Positions 19,972 through 28,305 of a DNA stretch of 37,208 nucleotides are shown one piece after another. Under the pieces are notes generated by a model. It did no database searches and was not told the DNA's origin. It was given only the letters and a program-made list of their open reading frames with translations. The position numbers and the translations under genes are program-made. The first letter of the stretch is position 1. Every line of letters begins with the position of its first letter. Source of the stretch: Corynebacterium mucifaciens (lineage in GTDB: Bacteria > Actinomycetota > Actinomycetes > Mycobacteriales > Mycobacteriaceae); contig NZ_JAAXPF010000015.1 in the NCBI RefSeq assembly GCF_012396315.1, forward strand, positions 1-37,208. Reading direction: 5' to 3'.

Positions 19972-22340
19972 GCGTGTTCCTTCTCTAGTTCGGTTCCCTC
20001 AACGTCGACCTCCGGCAGGATCTTGTCCAGCCAGGCCGGCATCCACCACGTGGAGCGGCCGAGGATGTACATGGTCGCAGGGACGAGCGCCATGCGGATG
20101 AAGAACGCGTCGAAGAGCACGGCCACGCCGAGCGCGAAGCCGAAGATTTGGATGAACGGCAGCGGCTGGTCCAAAAACGCGATGAAGACGGCGATCATGA
20201 TGATCGCGGCGGCCGTGACCACGCGCGCGCCTTGCGCGAACCCTTCCACGGTGGACTCATGCACTGCGCGCAGCGTATCGACGCCCCCACGGTCCCGCGC
20301 CTTCACGTACGCCTCCCTAATGCGGGTGACTAGGAAGACTTGGTAGTCCATGGCCAGACCGAACGTCACGCCGATCATGAAGATGGGCAGGAAGGACAGG
20401 ATCGGGCCTGGGGTATTGACCAGGCCGGCCACGCCCTCCTGGAACACCAGGACGGTCACGCCGAACGCCGCACCCACAGACAGCAGGAATCCCAGGCCCG
20501 CCACCAGGGGCACCACGATGGAGCGGAAGACCACCATGAGCAGCACGATGGCCAGGCCCACCACGATGGCCAGGTACAGCGGCATGGCCTCCGCCAGCTC
20601 CTCGGTGATGTCCATCTGCACGGCGGTCAGCCCCGTCAGGCCCACATCCACCCCGGTGGCGTCTTCCACCTGGGCGGTCACGTCGCGCACGCCGTGGGCC
20701 ACCGCCAGGGTGCGCTGCTCCTCGGGGCCGCCGTCCGGGGTGGCCAGGATCTGGGCTGCGGTGAGGTCCTCGTTGGCGGCGATGAGCTGGGCGTGCTGGA
20801 TGCCCCCGGCGGAGCCCACCTCTCCCACGGCGTAGAGGAAGCTGGCCAGCGCGGCCTTTTCCGCGTCGCCTCCGGCCTCGTCCGGGATCGCGTCCATGTA
20901 CGGCTGCAGAATCTCCGCATCCGGGTTCACGCTGTGCGCGTCCACTACCAGCAGTAGCGGGGCGTTGACGCCAGGGCCGAAGCCTTCCGCCATGAGGTCC
21001 GCGGACTTGCGCTGCGTGGTGTCGCTGTTGGACGTGGTGTCCGACGGCAGCGCCATCTCGAGGTCCAGCACCGGCACCGTTAGGGCGCCGAGGCCCAGCA
21101 CCACAACCGCCATAACCAAGCCGGGTGCCTTCTCCACAAACCGCACCCAACGTCTGCCCATGGAGTTGCGGTCCAGGTCCTTGGCCGGGCGGCTGCCCGG
21201 GCCGGGGTTGCCGGCGATGCCGGGGACCTTGCCCGCAAACGCCTTCGACCCCCACACGCCGAGCAGCGCCGGCACCAGCGTTAGTGCCACGAGCACGGAG
21301 ACGGCCACCGTAGCGGCCGCGGCTAGGCCCATCCAAGTGAGGAACTCGATGCCGGCGAGCGCGAGCGCCACCAGCGCCGTAAACACGGTCGTGCCGGCGA
21401 ACACCACTGACGATCCGGCGGTGCCCACCGCCATGCCCGCGGCCTCGTCAGGTGGCAGGTTCCGGGCCTCCTGCCGGAAGCGGGAAAGGATGAACAGGGC
21501 GTAATCGATGCCCACGGCCAGGCCGATCATCACCGCCAGCACGGGCGTGACGTTGTTCAGCTCCACCCAGTGCGTGGTCAACAGCACCAACAGCGCGCCG
21601 ATGCCCACGCCCACCACGGCGGAGATCAGCGGGATCACCGACGCGGCCAGCGAGCCGAATGTGACCACCAGCACCACAAACGCCACAGCGAGGCCGACCA
21701 GCTCGGAGGTGGTCTTCACCGCGATGGGTTCGCCGAAGCCGGCGCCGCCGGCCTCCACCTGCAGGCCTGCGTCCCGCCCTATCTGCATGGCCTCGTTCAC
21801 CACATCGCGGTCCGCCTGCTCCACGGACATGGACGAGGCGGCGTCGAAGTCGAAGGTGGTGTAGCCGATCCGCCCGTCGTCGCTCAGCATGCGCAGGTTG
21901 TACGCGTCCGCCTGCGCGCGCTCCTCGGGCATGCCCATCTCGGTCATTTGGTCGACGACGGTGCGCTGGAGCTCTTCGTTCACCTGCACCGGGTTGCCAA
22001 AGCGCTGCCCCTCCACACCCAGGTGGTCGCGGATGTACCCGACGGTCCGGTCCATCGCCGCCATGTTGGCCGGCGAGTCCAACCGCTGGCCCTCGGGGGC
22101 GGCGAAGACCACGTTCACGCTGGGGGCGGTGGCCACGTTGCCTGCGTCGGGGAAATTCTCCGCAACGGTGTCCAGCGCGTTGATGGCCGGGGTGCCTTCG
22201 ATGGCGAACTCGTCCGTGAAGGGCTTCATCAGGGACAGCGCTCCAGCCGCTGTCGCGCCGAGCAGCAGGAGCCAGGCGACGATCACCCGCCACTTGTGCA
22301 GGTACGACCAGCGCCCCAGTGTGTACAGCAGTCTCGCCAC
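19968..22340 (-). CDS. MMPL/RND-family membrane transporter
   Basis: About 790 residues with the RND/MMPL layout: one helix, an extracytoplasmic domain, a block of helices, then the same again. The proton-relay Asp-Tyr pairs appear as GIDYALF in the first half and AMDYQVF in the second. Family members export lipids or drugs; MmpL/CmpL relatives move mycolates, but the long C-terminal tail of MmpL3 is absent, so no substrate is assigned. Start GTG 22340 follows GGAAGG at 12 bases; ATG 22373 is an alternative. The last codons overlap tgt (ATGA). No partner lipoprotein gene is adjacent. Confidence 0.88.
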   Translation of the reverse strand: MARLLYTLGRWSYLHKWRVIVAWLLLLGATAAGALSLMKPFTDEFAIEGTPAINALDTVAENFPDAGNVATAPSVNVVFAAPEGQRLDSPANMAAMDRTVGYIRDHLGVEGQRFGNPVQVNEELQRTVVDQMTEMGMPEERAQADAYNLRMLSDDGRIGYTTFDFDAASSMSVEQADRDVVNEAMQIGRDAGLQVEAGGAGFGEPIAVKTTSELVGLAVAFVVLVVTFGSLAASVIPLISAVVGVGIGALLVLLTTHWVELNNVTPVLAVMIGLAVGIDYALFILSRFRQEARNLPPDEAAGMAVGTAGSSVVFAGTTVFTALVALALAGIEFLTWMGLAAAATVAVSVLVALTLVPALLGVWGSKAFAGKVPGIAGNPGPGSRPAKDLDRNSMGRRWVRFVEKAPGLVMAVVVLGLGALTVPVLDLEMALPSDTTSNSDTTQRKSADLMAEGFGPGVNAPLLLVVDAHSVNPDAEILQPYMDAIPDEAGGDAEKAALASFLYAVGEVGSAGGIQHAQLIAANEDLTAAQILATPDGGPEEQRTLAVAHGVRDVTAQVEDATGVDVGLTGLTAVQMDITEELAEAMPLYLAIVVGLAIVLLMVVFRSIVVPLVAGLGFLLSVGAAFGVTVLVFQEGVAGLVNTPGPILSFLPIFMIGVTFGLAMDYQVFLVTRIREAYVKARDRGGVDTLRAVHESTVEGFAQGARVVTAAAIIMIAVFIAFLDQPLPFIQIFGFALGVAVLFDAFFIRMALVPATMYILGRSTWWMPAWLDKILPEVDVEGTELEKEHA

Positions 22341-22406
22341 GTAAGCACGTTTCCTTCCAGCCCGCGCGGGCATAACCCGGCCTATCCTAACGGGCGCCCC
22401 GACATG

Positions 22407-22432
22407 CGAAAAGCCCCCGTTGCCGGGGGCTT
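22407..22432 (-). terminator. Intrinsic terminator after tRNA-Ser(CGA)
   Basis: On the minus strand AAGCCCCC and GGGGGCTT form an eight-base stem with a six-base loop (22419-22424), followed by TTTTCG. It ends the serine tRNA transcript before the MMPL gene. Confidence 0.8.
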
Positions 22433-22439
22433 CACATTG

Positions 22440-22530
22440 CGGCGGTAGCGGCGGGATTTGAACCCGCGGTGGTTTTACCCACACTCGCTTTCGAGGCGAG
22501 TACCTTCGGCCGCTCGGACACGCTACCGCC
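22440..22530 (-). tRNA. tRNA-Ser (anticodon CGA)
   Basis: Acceptor GGCGGTA pairs with TACCGCC, discriminator G, CCA not encoded. The anticodon loop CTCGAAA gives CGA (reads UCG). A long variable arm marks a class II tRNA. Confidence 0.96.
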
Positions 22531-22565
22531 GAACAGATTAACGGCAGCGTGGCCGGTTGACCAAA

Positions 22566-22781
22566 TTAGCGGTCAGCCTCGTCAGCCTTGTCCTCGACCT
22601 TTGCGGCTACCTCGTTGGCCTTGTCCTTGATAGCGTCGCCAGCCTCGGCCAGCTTCTCCTTGGCGCCGCCGAGGAGCTGGTCAGCCTTGCCCTCGTTCTG
22701 CAGCTGCTCGTTGTCCGCAGCGTTGCCCAGCGCTTCCTTTGCGTCGCCCTTCAGCTGGTCTGCCTTGCCTTCGAAAGCCAT
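22566..22781 (-). CDS. CsbD-family stress protein
   Basis: 71 residues, highly charged and alpha-helical. The family motif (E)GKADQLKGDAKEALG occurs near the N-terminus and is partly repeated as EGKADQLLGGAKEKLAEAG, ending in a Lys/Glu/Ala-rich tail. CsbD-like proteins accumulate in general stress; biochemical function is unknown. AAGGAG lies eight bases before the ATG, and TATAGT (22826-22821 on the minus strand) about 40 bases upstream is a plausible -10. Confidence 0.92.
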   Translation of the reverse strand: MAFEGKADQLKGDAKEALGNAADNEQLQNEGKADQLLGGAKEKLAEAGDAIKDKANEVAAKVEDKADEADR

Positions 22782-22856
22782 AACACATCTCCTTCGTCGT
22801 GTAATCGGGTGCTTGCGCCCACTATAGGGACGAACGCCGGCGCGTGGGGTAACGAT

Positions 22857-23291
22857 TCAGTTACTCCTGACACCTTCGAAGAAATCGGCCAGCAAACGGG
22901 CAGCTTCTGCGTCCATCACGCCGCCCCGCACTTCCGGCACGTGCAGGTGGTGCGGGTCCCGGATCGCGTCCAGCACGCTGCCCACCGCGCCCGTCTTCGG
23001 CTCCCACGCGCCGAAGACCAGGGAGGACACCCGCGCGCCGAGGATCGCCCCGGCGCACATCGTGCAGGGCTCGAGCGTGACCACGAGCTCGCAGCCGTCC
23101 AGCCGCCACGTATCCAAGGTGCGTGCGGCATCGCGGATCGCCTCCACCTCAGCGTGGGCAGTGGGGTCGCAGTTTGCTTCTCGACGATTCACCCCCCGGC
23201 CCACCACCGCACCCGCCGCATCGAACACGACGGCGCCCACCGGCACGTCGCCGGCGGGCGTCTGTGCCGCGATGGCGAGCGCCACCCGCAT
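22857..23291 (-). CDS. tadA: tRNA(Arg) adenosine(34) deaminase
   Basis: TadA converts A34 of tRNA-Arg(ACG) to inosine so that one tRNA reads CGU, CGC and CGA. At 144 residues from ATG 23291 the zinc-dependent deaminase motifs are complete: HAE (His46, Glu48) and PCxxC (Cys76, Cys79). Upstream in-frame alternatives (TTG region) would overlap the preceding gene and lack support. It follows a TadA-associated gene by 19 bases on the same strand. Two copies of its substrate tRNA lie within 4 kb. Confidence 0.93.
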   Translation of the reverse strand: MRVALAIAAQTPAGDVPVGAVVFDAAGAVVGRGVNRREANCDPTAHAEVEAIRDAARTLDTWRLDGCELVVTLEPCTMCAGAILGARVSSLVFGAWEPKTGAVGSVLDAIRDPHHLHVPEVRGGVMDAEAARLLADFFEGVRSN

Positions 23292-23310
23292 ACGCTCACG
23301 CGCGCGGCGT

Positions 23311-23790
23311 TCACCCGCCGACAACGTCGTCCAACTCGTCGCCGAATCCGAGTTCGTCGGCGATCGCCTGGGCGAGGTCGGCGGGATCGGCGTCGTCGTC
23401 AAGCAAAATGCTCATCTGTTCCTCCGCCAGCCCCAGGTCGGCGAGGATGGCGAACTCCCCGTCCGCCCAGGCGTCGACGTTGTCCAGCTCATCCGGGTCG
23501 ATGTCCGGGACCTCGACGTCGGCTTCGTCCAGGACGTCCGCGGCGAAGTCGTCGTCAACCGCCATCGTGGCGTCCGAGATGAGCACGCGGACCCGCGAGG
23601 GCCCGGGGCGCACGATGACCAGGTAGTCGTCTTCAACGTTCAGCAGTGCGAACGCGGCGCCTTCCGAGCGCAGGTTGCGCACAGCGGTGACGGACGTGGA
23701 CAGGTCCGTGAAGTCGTCCTCGAACTCGCGCACGCGCCACGTACCGTCCGTACGCTCGACGGTGACGGCGTAACCGAAATCCTGGCTCAT
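23311..23790 (-). CDS. TadA-associated protein of unknown function
   Basis: 159 residues, strongly acidic, no membrane segment or signal. Start MSQDFGYAVTVERTDG and the middle DYLVIVRPGPSRVRVLISD resemble the actinobacterial 'tRNA adenosine deaminase-associated protein' family, named only from position next to tadA. Residues about 93-140 are rich in Asp and Glu. TACGCT ends eight bases before ATG 23790, so the two-gene transcript is likely leaderless. Molecular function is unknown; a modulator of TadA is a guess from context. Confidence 0.8.
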   Translation of the reverse strand: MSQDFGYAVTVERTDGTWRVREFEDDFTDLSTSVTAVRNLRSEGAAFALLNVEDDYLVIVRPGPSRVRVLISDATMAVDDDFAADVLDEADVEVPDIDPDELDNVDAWADGEFAILADLGLAEEQMSILLDDDADPADLAQAIADELGFGDELDDVVGG

Positions 23791-23840
23791 GGGTGTGAAG
23801 CGTAGTCCGCGGGCGTGGGGGTGTCACTAGACTTAGGCCG

Positions 23841-24845
23841 GTGACTACCCATCAGCTGCCCCCAGTGTGCATTCTCGGCCTCGGACTCATCGGCGGGTCC
23901 CTCATGCGCGACCTCCACGCGCGCGGCGAGCGAGTCTACGGCTTCACCCTGCACAGCGCTCGCGGGGCGAGACGGGAAGGGTTCGACGTCTCCAATTCCG
24001 TGGAGGAAGTGCTGCGCCGCGCCGAAGATGAGCGCGCACTGGTCGTGGTCGCGGTGCCCATGCGCGCCGCCGCGGGCGTGCTCGACCAGGTGGCCGAATA
24101 CGCGCCCAGCTGCTGGGTCACGGACGTGGTGAGCGTGAAACAGCCCGTCTACGACCTCATCGTGGAGCGCGGCATGGAGGCCCGCTACGTGGGCGGGCAC
24201 CCCATGGCGGGCACGGAGTTTTCGGGCTGGACCGCCTCACAGGAGGGCCTCTTCGCCGGGGCAGCCTGGGCCGTGACCTACGACTACGCGCGCGAGCACC
24301 CGGATGACGCCTCCTGGGCCGAGCTGTTTACCACCGTGTGCCGACTGGCCTCTGTGGTGGGCGCAGAGGCCGTGCCCGTGTCGGTGGGCCGCCATGACGA
24401 GGCCGTCGCCCGCGTCTCCCACCTCCCCCACGTGATCGCCGAGGCGCTGGCGCTAGTCGGCGACCGCGGCGGCACCCTCGCCCAATCCCTGTCCGCGGGC
24501 TCCTTCCGCGGCGCAACCCGTGTGGCCAGCACCGCCCCGGAGCTGGTGCAAAACATGTGCGAGACCAACGCAGAGTCCCTCGTGCCGGTGCTGGACGAGT
24601 ACATCGCGCGGCTGCAGAGCGCGCGCGACGCGCTGGCAGCCACTCCCCCGTCGATGCAAGAGCTCGCAGAGTCGGGTCACCGCGCCCACCTGCGCATGGC
24701 GGCGCGCAAGGGTGCCCGGCGCGAGTCGGTCTCTCCCGTGAAGATTTCGTCTCGCCCGGTGATGCGCGTGCACCCGGGTGCGGCGGGGTGGGTGACGCAG
24801 CTGACGCAGATCGAGTCCCTGGGTGGGCGTGTCGAGGTGTTTTAG
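23841..24845 (+). CDS. tyrA: Prephenate (or arogenate) dehydrogenase
   Basis: 334 residues. The NAD(P)-binding motif GLGLIGGS lies at 13-20, and the TyrA-typical GGHPMAGTEFSGW and RVSHLPHVIAEAL blocks, the latter with the catalytic histidine region, are present. It oxidatively decarboxylates prephenate or arogenate towards tyrosine; corynebacterial TyrA is reported to use arogenate, but sequence alone does not decide. There is no fused chorismate mutase; a short C-terminal extension follows. GTG 23841 lies seven bases after TAGACT, so the mRNA is probably leaderless. It diverges from the tadA pair with 50 bases between starts. Confidence 0.92.
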   Translation: MTTHQLPPVCILGLGLIGGSLMRDLHARGERVYGFTLHSARGARREGFDVSNSVEEVLRRAEDERALVVVAVPMRAAAGVLDQVAEYAPSCWVTDVVSVKQPVYDLIVERGMEARYVGGHPMAGTEFSGWTASQEGLFAGAAWAVTYDYAREHPDDASWAELFTTVCRLASVVGAEAVPVSVGRHDEAVARVSHLPHVIAEALALVGDRGGTLAQSLSAGSFRGATRVASTAPELVQNMCETNAESLVPVLDEYIARLQSARDALAATPPSMQELAESGHRAHLRMAARKGARRESVSPVKISSRPVMRVHPGAAGWVTQLTQIESLGGRVEVF

Positions 24846-24850
24846 GCACA

Positions 24851-24881
24851 CAAAACGCCCCAGGCGCAATGCCTGGGGCGT
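24851..24881 (-). terminator. Strong terminator after tRNA-Arg(ACG), between it and tyrA
   Basis: An 11-base perfect stem (24855-24865 with 24871-24881) and five-base loop is followed on the minus strand by TTTTGTGT. On the plus strand it lies ten bases after the tyrA stop and could also stop tyrA, although without a T-run. Confidence 0.85.
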
Positions 24882-24887
24882 GAGGTG

Positions 24888-24963
24888 TGGTGCGCCCGGA
24901 GGGATTCGAACCCCCAACCTTCTGATCCGTAGTCAGATGCTCTATCCGTTGAGCTACGGGCGC
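24888..24963 (-). tRNA. tRNA-Arg (anticodon ACG), copy 1
   Basis: Acceptor GCGCCCG pairs with CGGGCGC, discriminator A, CCA encoded. The anticodon loop CTACGGA gives ACG, the TadA substrate. The body is identical to the copy at 26471-26543. Confidence 0.97.
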
Positions 24964-25049
24964 ATTTCCTTCTTGCTGTCTCGCGACAACGAAGAAGAAC
25001 ATTACACCCAGGTGAACTTCCGGCCAAAACAGCAGGCCAGACGGGTAAA

Positions 25050-26411
25050 TTACAGCCCGAGAACCGACTTCGCGATGAGGAAGTAGATGATCAGACCCGT
25101 CGCGTCGCAGAAGGTGGAGATGAAGGGGTTAGAAAATACCGCCGGGTCGGCGCCGACGGTCTTGGCCACAATCGGCATCATGCCGCCGACCATCGCCGAA
25201 ATCGTGCATACGCAAAACAGGGTGGCGCCGATGACCATTCCGATGTCTTGGCCGAAAACGGCCCACGCAATGCCCAAGCCGAGCACGCCGAGCACCGCCC
25301 CGAGCGTGGCGCCCACTCGAAGCTCGCGCCACACGACTTTGAGGATGTCACCCTTGGACACATCGTTGAGCGCTAGCGCCCTTGTCACCGTCGTCGCCGC
25401 CTGGTTGCCGGTGTTGCCGCCGGTGCCGGTGAGCAGCGGGATGAACAGGGACAGGACGGTGACCTCAGCGAGGGTGCCCTCGAATATGTCCAAGACCTGC
25501 ACCGTCAGGATTGCGGAGAGCGCCAGCACCAACAGCCAGACAATGCGCGAACGCACCAGCTTCAACACCGGCGTGGACAGGTACGGCTGCTTCAGGGACT
25601 CGGAACCGCCCTGGCGCGCGGAATCCTCACTGTCGGCGTGTTCGACGATGTCGGCGGCCTCGTCGTGCGTGAAGATGCCCACGACGCGGTTGCCGTGGTC
25701 CACCACCGGGAACGCGAGCAGGCCCGACGACAGCAGGCGCCGCGCGGCGTCCTCCGCCCCGTCGGTGTCGCGCAGGGACGGAATCTCGCGCATGATGTCG
25801 CCCACCTGGGCGTCCGGCTGCGCGACGAAGAGGTCGCGCAGGCTCACCGCGCCGCACAGTGTGCGCTCGTCGGCCACCACAGGGATGGTGTAGATGGTCT
25901 CGAGGTCGTCCGCGTGCGCGCGCAGTTTCTCGACGACATCCCGCACCAACTCCCCCGGCTCAACCACGGCGACCTGCGGGCTCATTTCGCGGCCGACCGA
26001 GCCCTTCTCGTACCCCAGAATCAGGTTGGTGTCCGCCCTGGCGTCCTCGTCGAGGTCCCCGAGAAACCGCTCGGCGATCTTCGGCGGCAGGTTGTCCAGC
26101 ATGCGCACGCGGTCCTCCGCGCCCAGCGAGCTGAAGAGTCCGGCGACGTCGTCGCTGGCCAGCTCCTCCACGATCTCCGCCTGATGCACGGGATCGAGTA
26201 CATCGAACACCGCTGACGCGCGCTCGGGCGGGAGCAGGCGGATGAGCACCGCCCCGCGTTCCGACGGCTGTCGCTCCACCACGCGAATGATCTCGTGCAG
26301 CGGAATATCTGCGAGTTCGTCTTGGATGCCGTCAAGGTCCCCGGAGTCGATCCGGCGCCGGCGAAGTTGTTTTTCAAGCTGGGCGAGCGTCGCCCCATTG
26401 GCCGTATTCAC
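25050..26411 (-). CDS. mgtE: MgtE-family magnesium transporter
   Basis: 453 residues in the MgtE order: N-terminal helical domain (about 1-130), paired CBS domains (about 130-255), connecting helix, then five transmembrane helices. The signature GTGGNTGNQ lies in the membrane part. The family imports Mg2+ (sometimes Co2+), gated by cytosolic Mg2+ bound to the N and CBS domains. GTG 26411 is chosen because TACCCT ends six bases before it and the longer frame runs into tRNA genes. The gene is bracketed by two identical tRNA-Arg genes in the same orientation. Confidence 0.93.
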   Translation of the reverse strand: MNTANGATLAQLEKQLRRRRIDSGDLDGIQDELADIPLHEIIRVVERQPSERGAVLIRLLPPERASAVFDVLDPVHQAEIVEELASDDVAGLFSSLGAEDRVRMLDNLPPKIAERFLGDLDEDARADTNLILGYEKGSVGREMSPQVAVVEPGELVRDVVEKLRAHADDLETIYTIPVVADERTLCGAVSLRDLFVAQPDAQVGDIMREIPSLRDTDGAEDAARRLLSSGLLAFPVVDHGNRVVGIFTHDEAADIVEHADSEDSARQGGSESLKQPYLSTPVLKLVRSRIVWLLVLALSAILTVQVLDIFEGTLAEVTVLSLFIPLLTGTGGNTGNQAATTVTRALALNDVSKGDILKVVWRELRVGATLGAVLGVLGLGIAWAVFGQDIGMVIGATLFCVCTISAMVGGMMPIVAKTVGADPAVFSNPFISTFCDATGLIIYFLIAKSVLGL

Positions 26412-26470
26412 ACGGTGAGGGTACCCGCCCCGACTGTGCTGCGCCCGCACAGCCACCCCGAAAAGCATTG

Positions 26471-26543
26471 TGCGCCCGGAGGGATTCGAACCCCCAACCT
26501 TCTGATCCGTAGTCAGATGCTCTATCCGTTGAGCTACGGGCGC
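26471..26543 (-). tRNA. tRNA-Arg (anticodon ACG), copy 2
   Basis: Same 73-base tRNA body as copy 1, anticodon ACG, but CCA is not encoded (ends ...GCGCACAA). It follows tRNA-Ser(GCT) by two bases and is probably cut from the same transcript. Confidence 0.96.
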
Positions 26544-26545
26544 GG

Positions 26546-26636
26546 TGGCGGAGATGACAGGATTTGAACCTGCGGCCCCCGTCAAGGGGGCAACTCCTTA
26601 GCAGGGAGCCCCATTCGGCCACTCTGGCACATCTCC
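26546..26636 (-). tRNA. tRNA-Ser (anticodon GCT)
   Basis: Acceptor GGAGATG pairs with CATCTCC, discriminator G, CCA encoded. The anticodon loop CTGCTAA gives GCT (reads AGC/AGU). A long G/C-rich variable arm is present. Confidence 0.97.
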
Positions 26637-26709
26637 AAGCCTCGATCCATCCTACCCGGAACGGTCCGCGCGACCAAATGGCCTGCAGAAAGTCCGTATA
26701 CTCGCCAGC

Positions 26710-27207
26710 ATGAAAATCCACACCTGGCTCACGTCCGGCCTCGCCGCCCGCGACACCTCCGACAACCCCTCTGACTACCTCGTTTGGTTCCCCGCCAAGC
26801 TGGATTCTCTCGCCACCGGCCCCTTGGTCGGCGAGAGCGCATCAGTGCCCTTTTACCTCACCCCGAAGACCTCCGCGCTGACCACAACCTCCGAAGGCAT
26901 CGTCCTCCTCGGCGTCCCGCTCGGCGACCTCCAGGGCAACTGGCGCGCCGACAACCTCGGCACATCCACCGAGAGCATCGAGGAGCTCAACGATCTCCTG
27001 GGCAGCAACTTCGCCTACCGCAACGACGGCGCCGCGGTGGTCCAGCTGCGCGGCGAGTTCCCCGTCGAGCAGGTCCAGGTTGTAGCCGGCCAGAACCGTC
27101 CGGACACGAAGCGGGCGAAGGATTTGCTCGCCGGCGTCCCCTCGGACTTCCCCGGCGAGCGCCAGTTCCACACCATGCCGGAGCTGTTCCCGGACGAGCT
27201 CGCCTAA
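26710..27207 (+). CDS. Hypothetical protein, 165 aa
   Basis: I do not recognise the family. The protein has no signal peptide and no membrane segment. It is moderately acidic, with short hydrophobic strands ([22 protein letters not shown]) suggesting a compact alpha/beta fold. A consensus-like -10 TATACT (26697-26702) lies seven bases before the ATG, so the gene is real and likely leaderless. It stands alone between tRNA-Ser genes on the opposite strand. Confidence 0.75.
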   Translation: MKIHTWLTSGLAARDTSDNPSDYLVWFPAKLDSLATGPLVGESASVPFYLTPKTSALTTTSEGIVLLGVPLGDLQGNWRADNLGTSTESIEELNDLLGSNFAYRNDGAAVVQLRGEFPVEQVQVVAGQNRPDTKRAKDLLAGVPSDFPGERQFHTMPELFPDELA

Positions 27208-27213
27208 AAGCGG

Positions 27214-27298
<85 letters not shown>

Positions 27299-27350
27299 AC
27301 GTCGCCGAAAAAGCGACGAAATTACTGTACACCATGCGAAAGAGGAGCCC

Positions 27351-28289
27351 ATGAAAGTGATCAGCAAGGACCTTCAGCTTGACGACGCAGCTACGCCCTC
27401 CCTCCGCGACGGCGAAGTCCTCGTCAAGGTGGCCGCGGCCGGTGTGAACCGCGCCGACCTGATGCAGGCCGCCGGGAAGTATCCGCCGCCGGAAGGCGAG
27501 CCCGAGATTATGGGGCTGGAGTGCGCGGGCGTGATCGCGGACCCGGGCACCACGGACCGCAAAGAGGGCGAGCAGGTCGGTTGTCTGCTCGCTGGCGGCG
27601 GGTACGCGGAGTACGTCGCGGTGCCGGAAGGCCAGCTCACGCCCATCCCGCAGGGGCTGACCCTGGAGGAGACCGCCGGTGTGGTCGAGGCGGCGTGCAC
27701 GGTGTGGTCGAACCTCGGCATGCTCGCAGGCATCCGAGAGGGCGACCGGGTGCTCATCCACGGCGGCGCGGGCGGCATCGGCTCCTTTGCCATCCAACTG
27801 TGCAAGGCCATGGGGTGCGAGGTGGCGGTGACCGCAGGGTCCGCGGAAAAGCTGGAATACTGCCGCCAGCTCGGCGCCGATGTCCTCATTAATTACAAGG
27901 AACAGGATTTCGCGGAAGAACTGCCCGGGTGGGCGGACGCGATCCTGGACGTCGTCGGTGGGCCGTACCTGGAGCAGAACATCAAGGCCCTGAACACGGA
28001 CGGGCACCTGATCGTCATCGCGGTGCAGGGCGGGCCGAAGGGCACCCTGTCGCTCGGGCGGATGATGCCGCGCCGGCTGTCGGTCACGGCCACCACCCTG
28101 CGCGCGCGGCCGCGGCCGATGAAGGCCGCAATTGTCGCGTCCACCGTGGAGCACGTCTGGCCGCTTCTCGAGTCCGGCGCGATCACACCGAACATTTCAC
28201 AGCGCTTCCCGCTGGCGGACGCGAAGAAGGCGCACGAGCACCTGGATTCCGGCGAAAACACCGGGAAAATCCTCCTCACGGTTTCGTAG
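27351..28289 (+). CDS. Zinc-independent quinone oxidoreductase (MDR family)
   Basis: 312 residues of the medium-chain dehydrogenase/reductase family. A GroES-like N-terminal domain with [17 protein letters not shown] is followed by a Rossmann domain with [13 protein letters not shown] for NAD(P)H. Zinc-ligand cysteines of alcohol dehydrogenases are absent, as in quinone oxidoreductases of the PIG3/QOR type. The substrate is unknown. The ATG follows AGAGGAG. The next gene converges on it. Confidence 0.9.
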   Translation: MKVISKDLQLDDAATPSLRDGEVLVKVAAAGVNRADLMQAAGKYPPPEGEPEIMGLECAGVIADPGTTDRKEGEQVGCLLAGGGYAEYVAVPEGQLTPIPQGLTLEETAGVVEAACTVWSNLGMLAGIREGDRVLIHGGAGGIGSFAIQLCKAMGCEVAVTAGSAEKLEYCRQLGADVLINYKEQDFAEELPGWADAILDVVGGPYLEQNIKALNTDGHLIVIAVQGGPKGTLSLGRMMPRRLSVTATTLRARPRPMKAAIVASTVEHVWPLLESGAITPNISQRFPLADAKKAHEHLDSGENTGKILLTVS

Positions 28290-28305
28290 CCGAGCGGAAG
28301 CGAGG

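Noticed and set aside
19968..22340. Naming the MMPL gene mmpL3 (mycolate exporter)
   Set aside because: It lacks the long C-terminal tail, and its neighbours do not include mycolate genes, so the substrate cannot be named.
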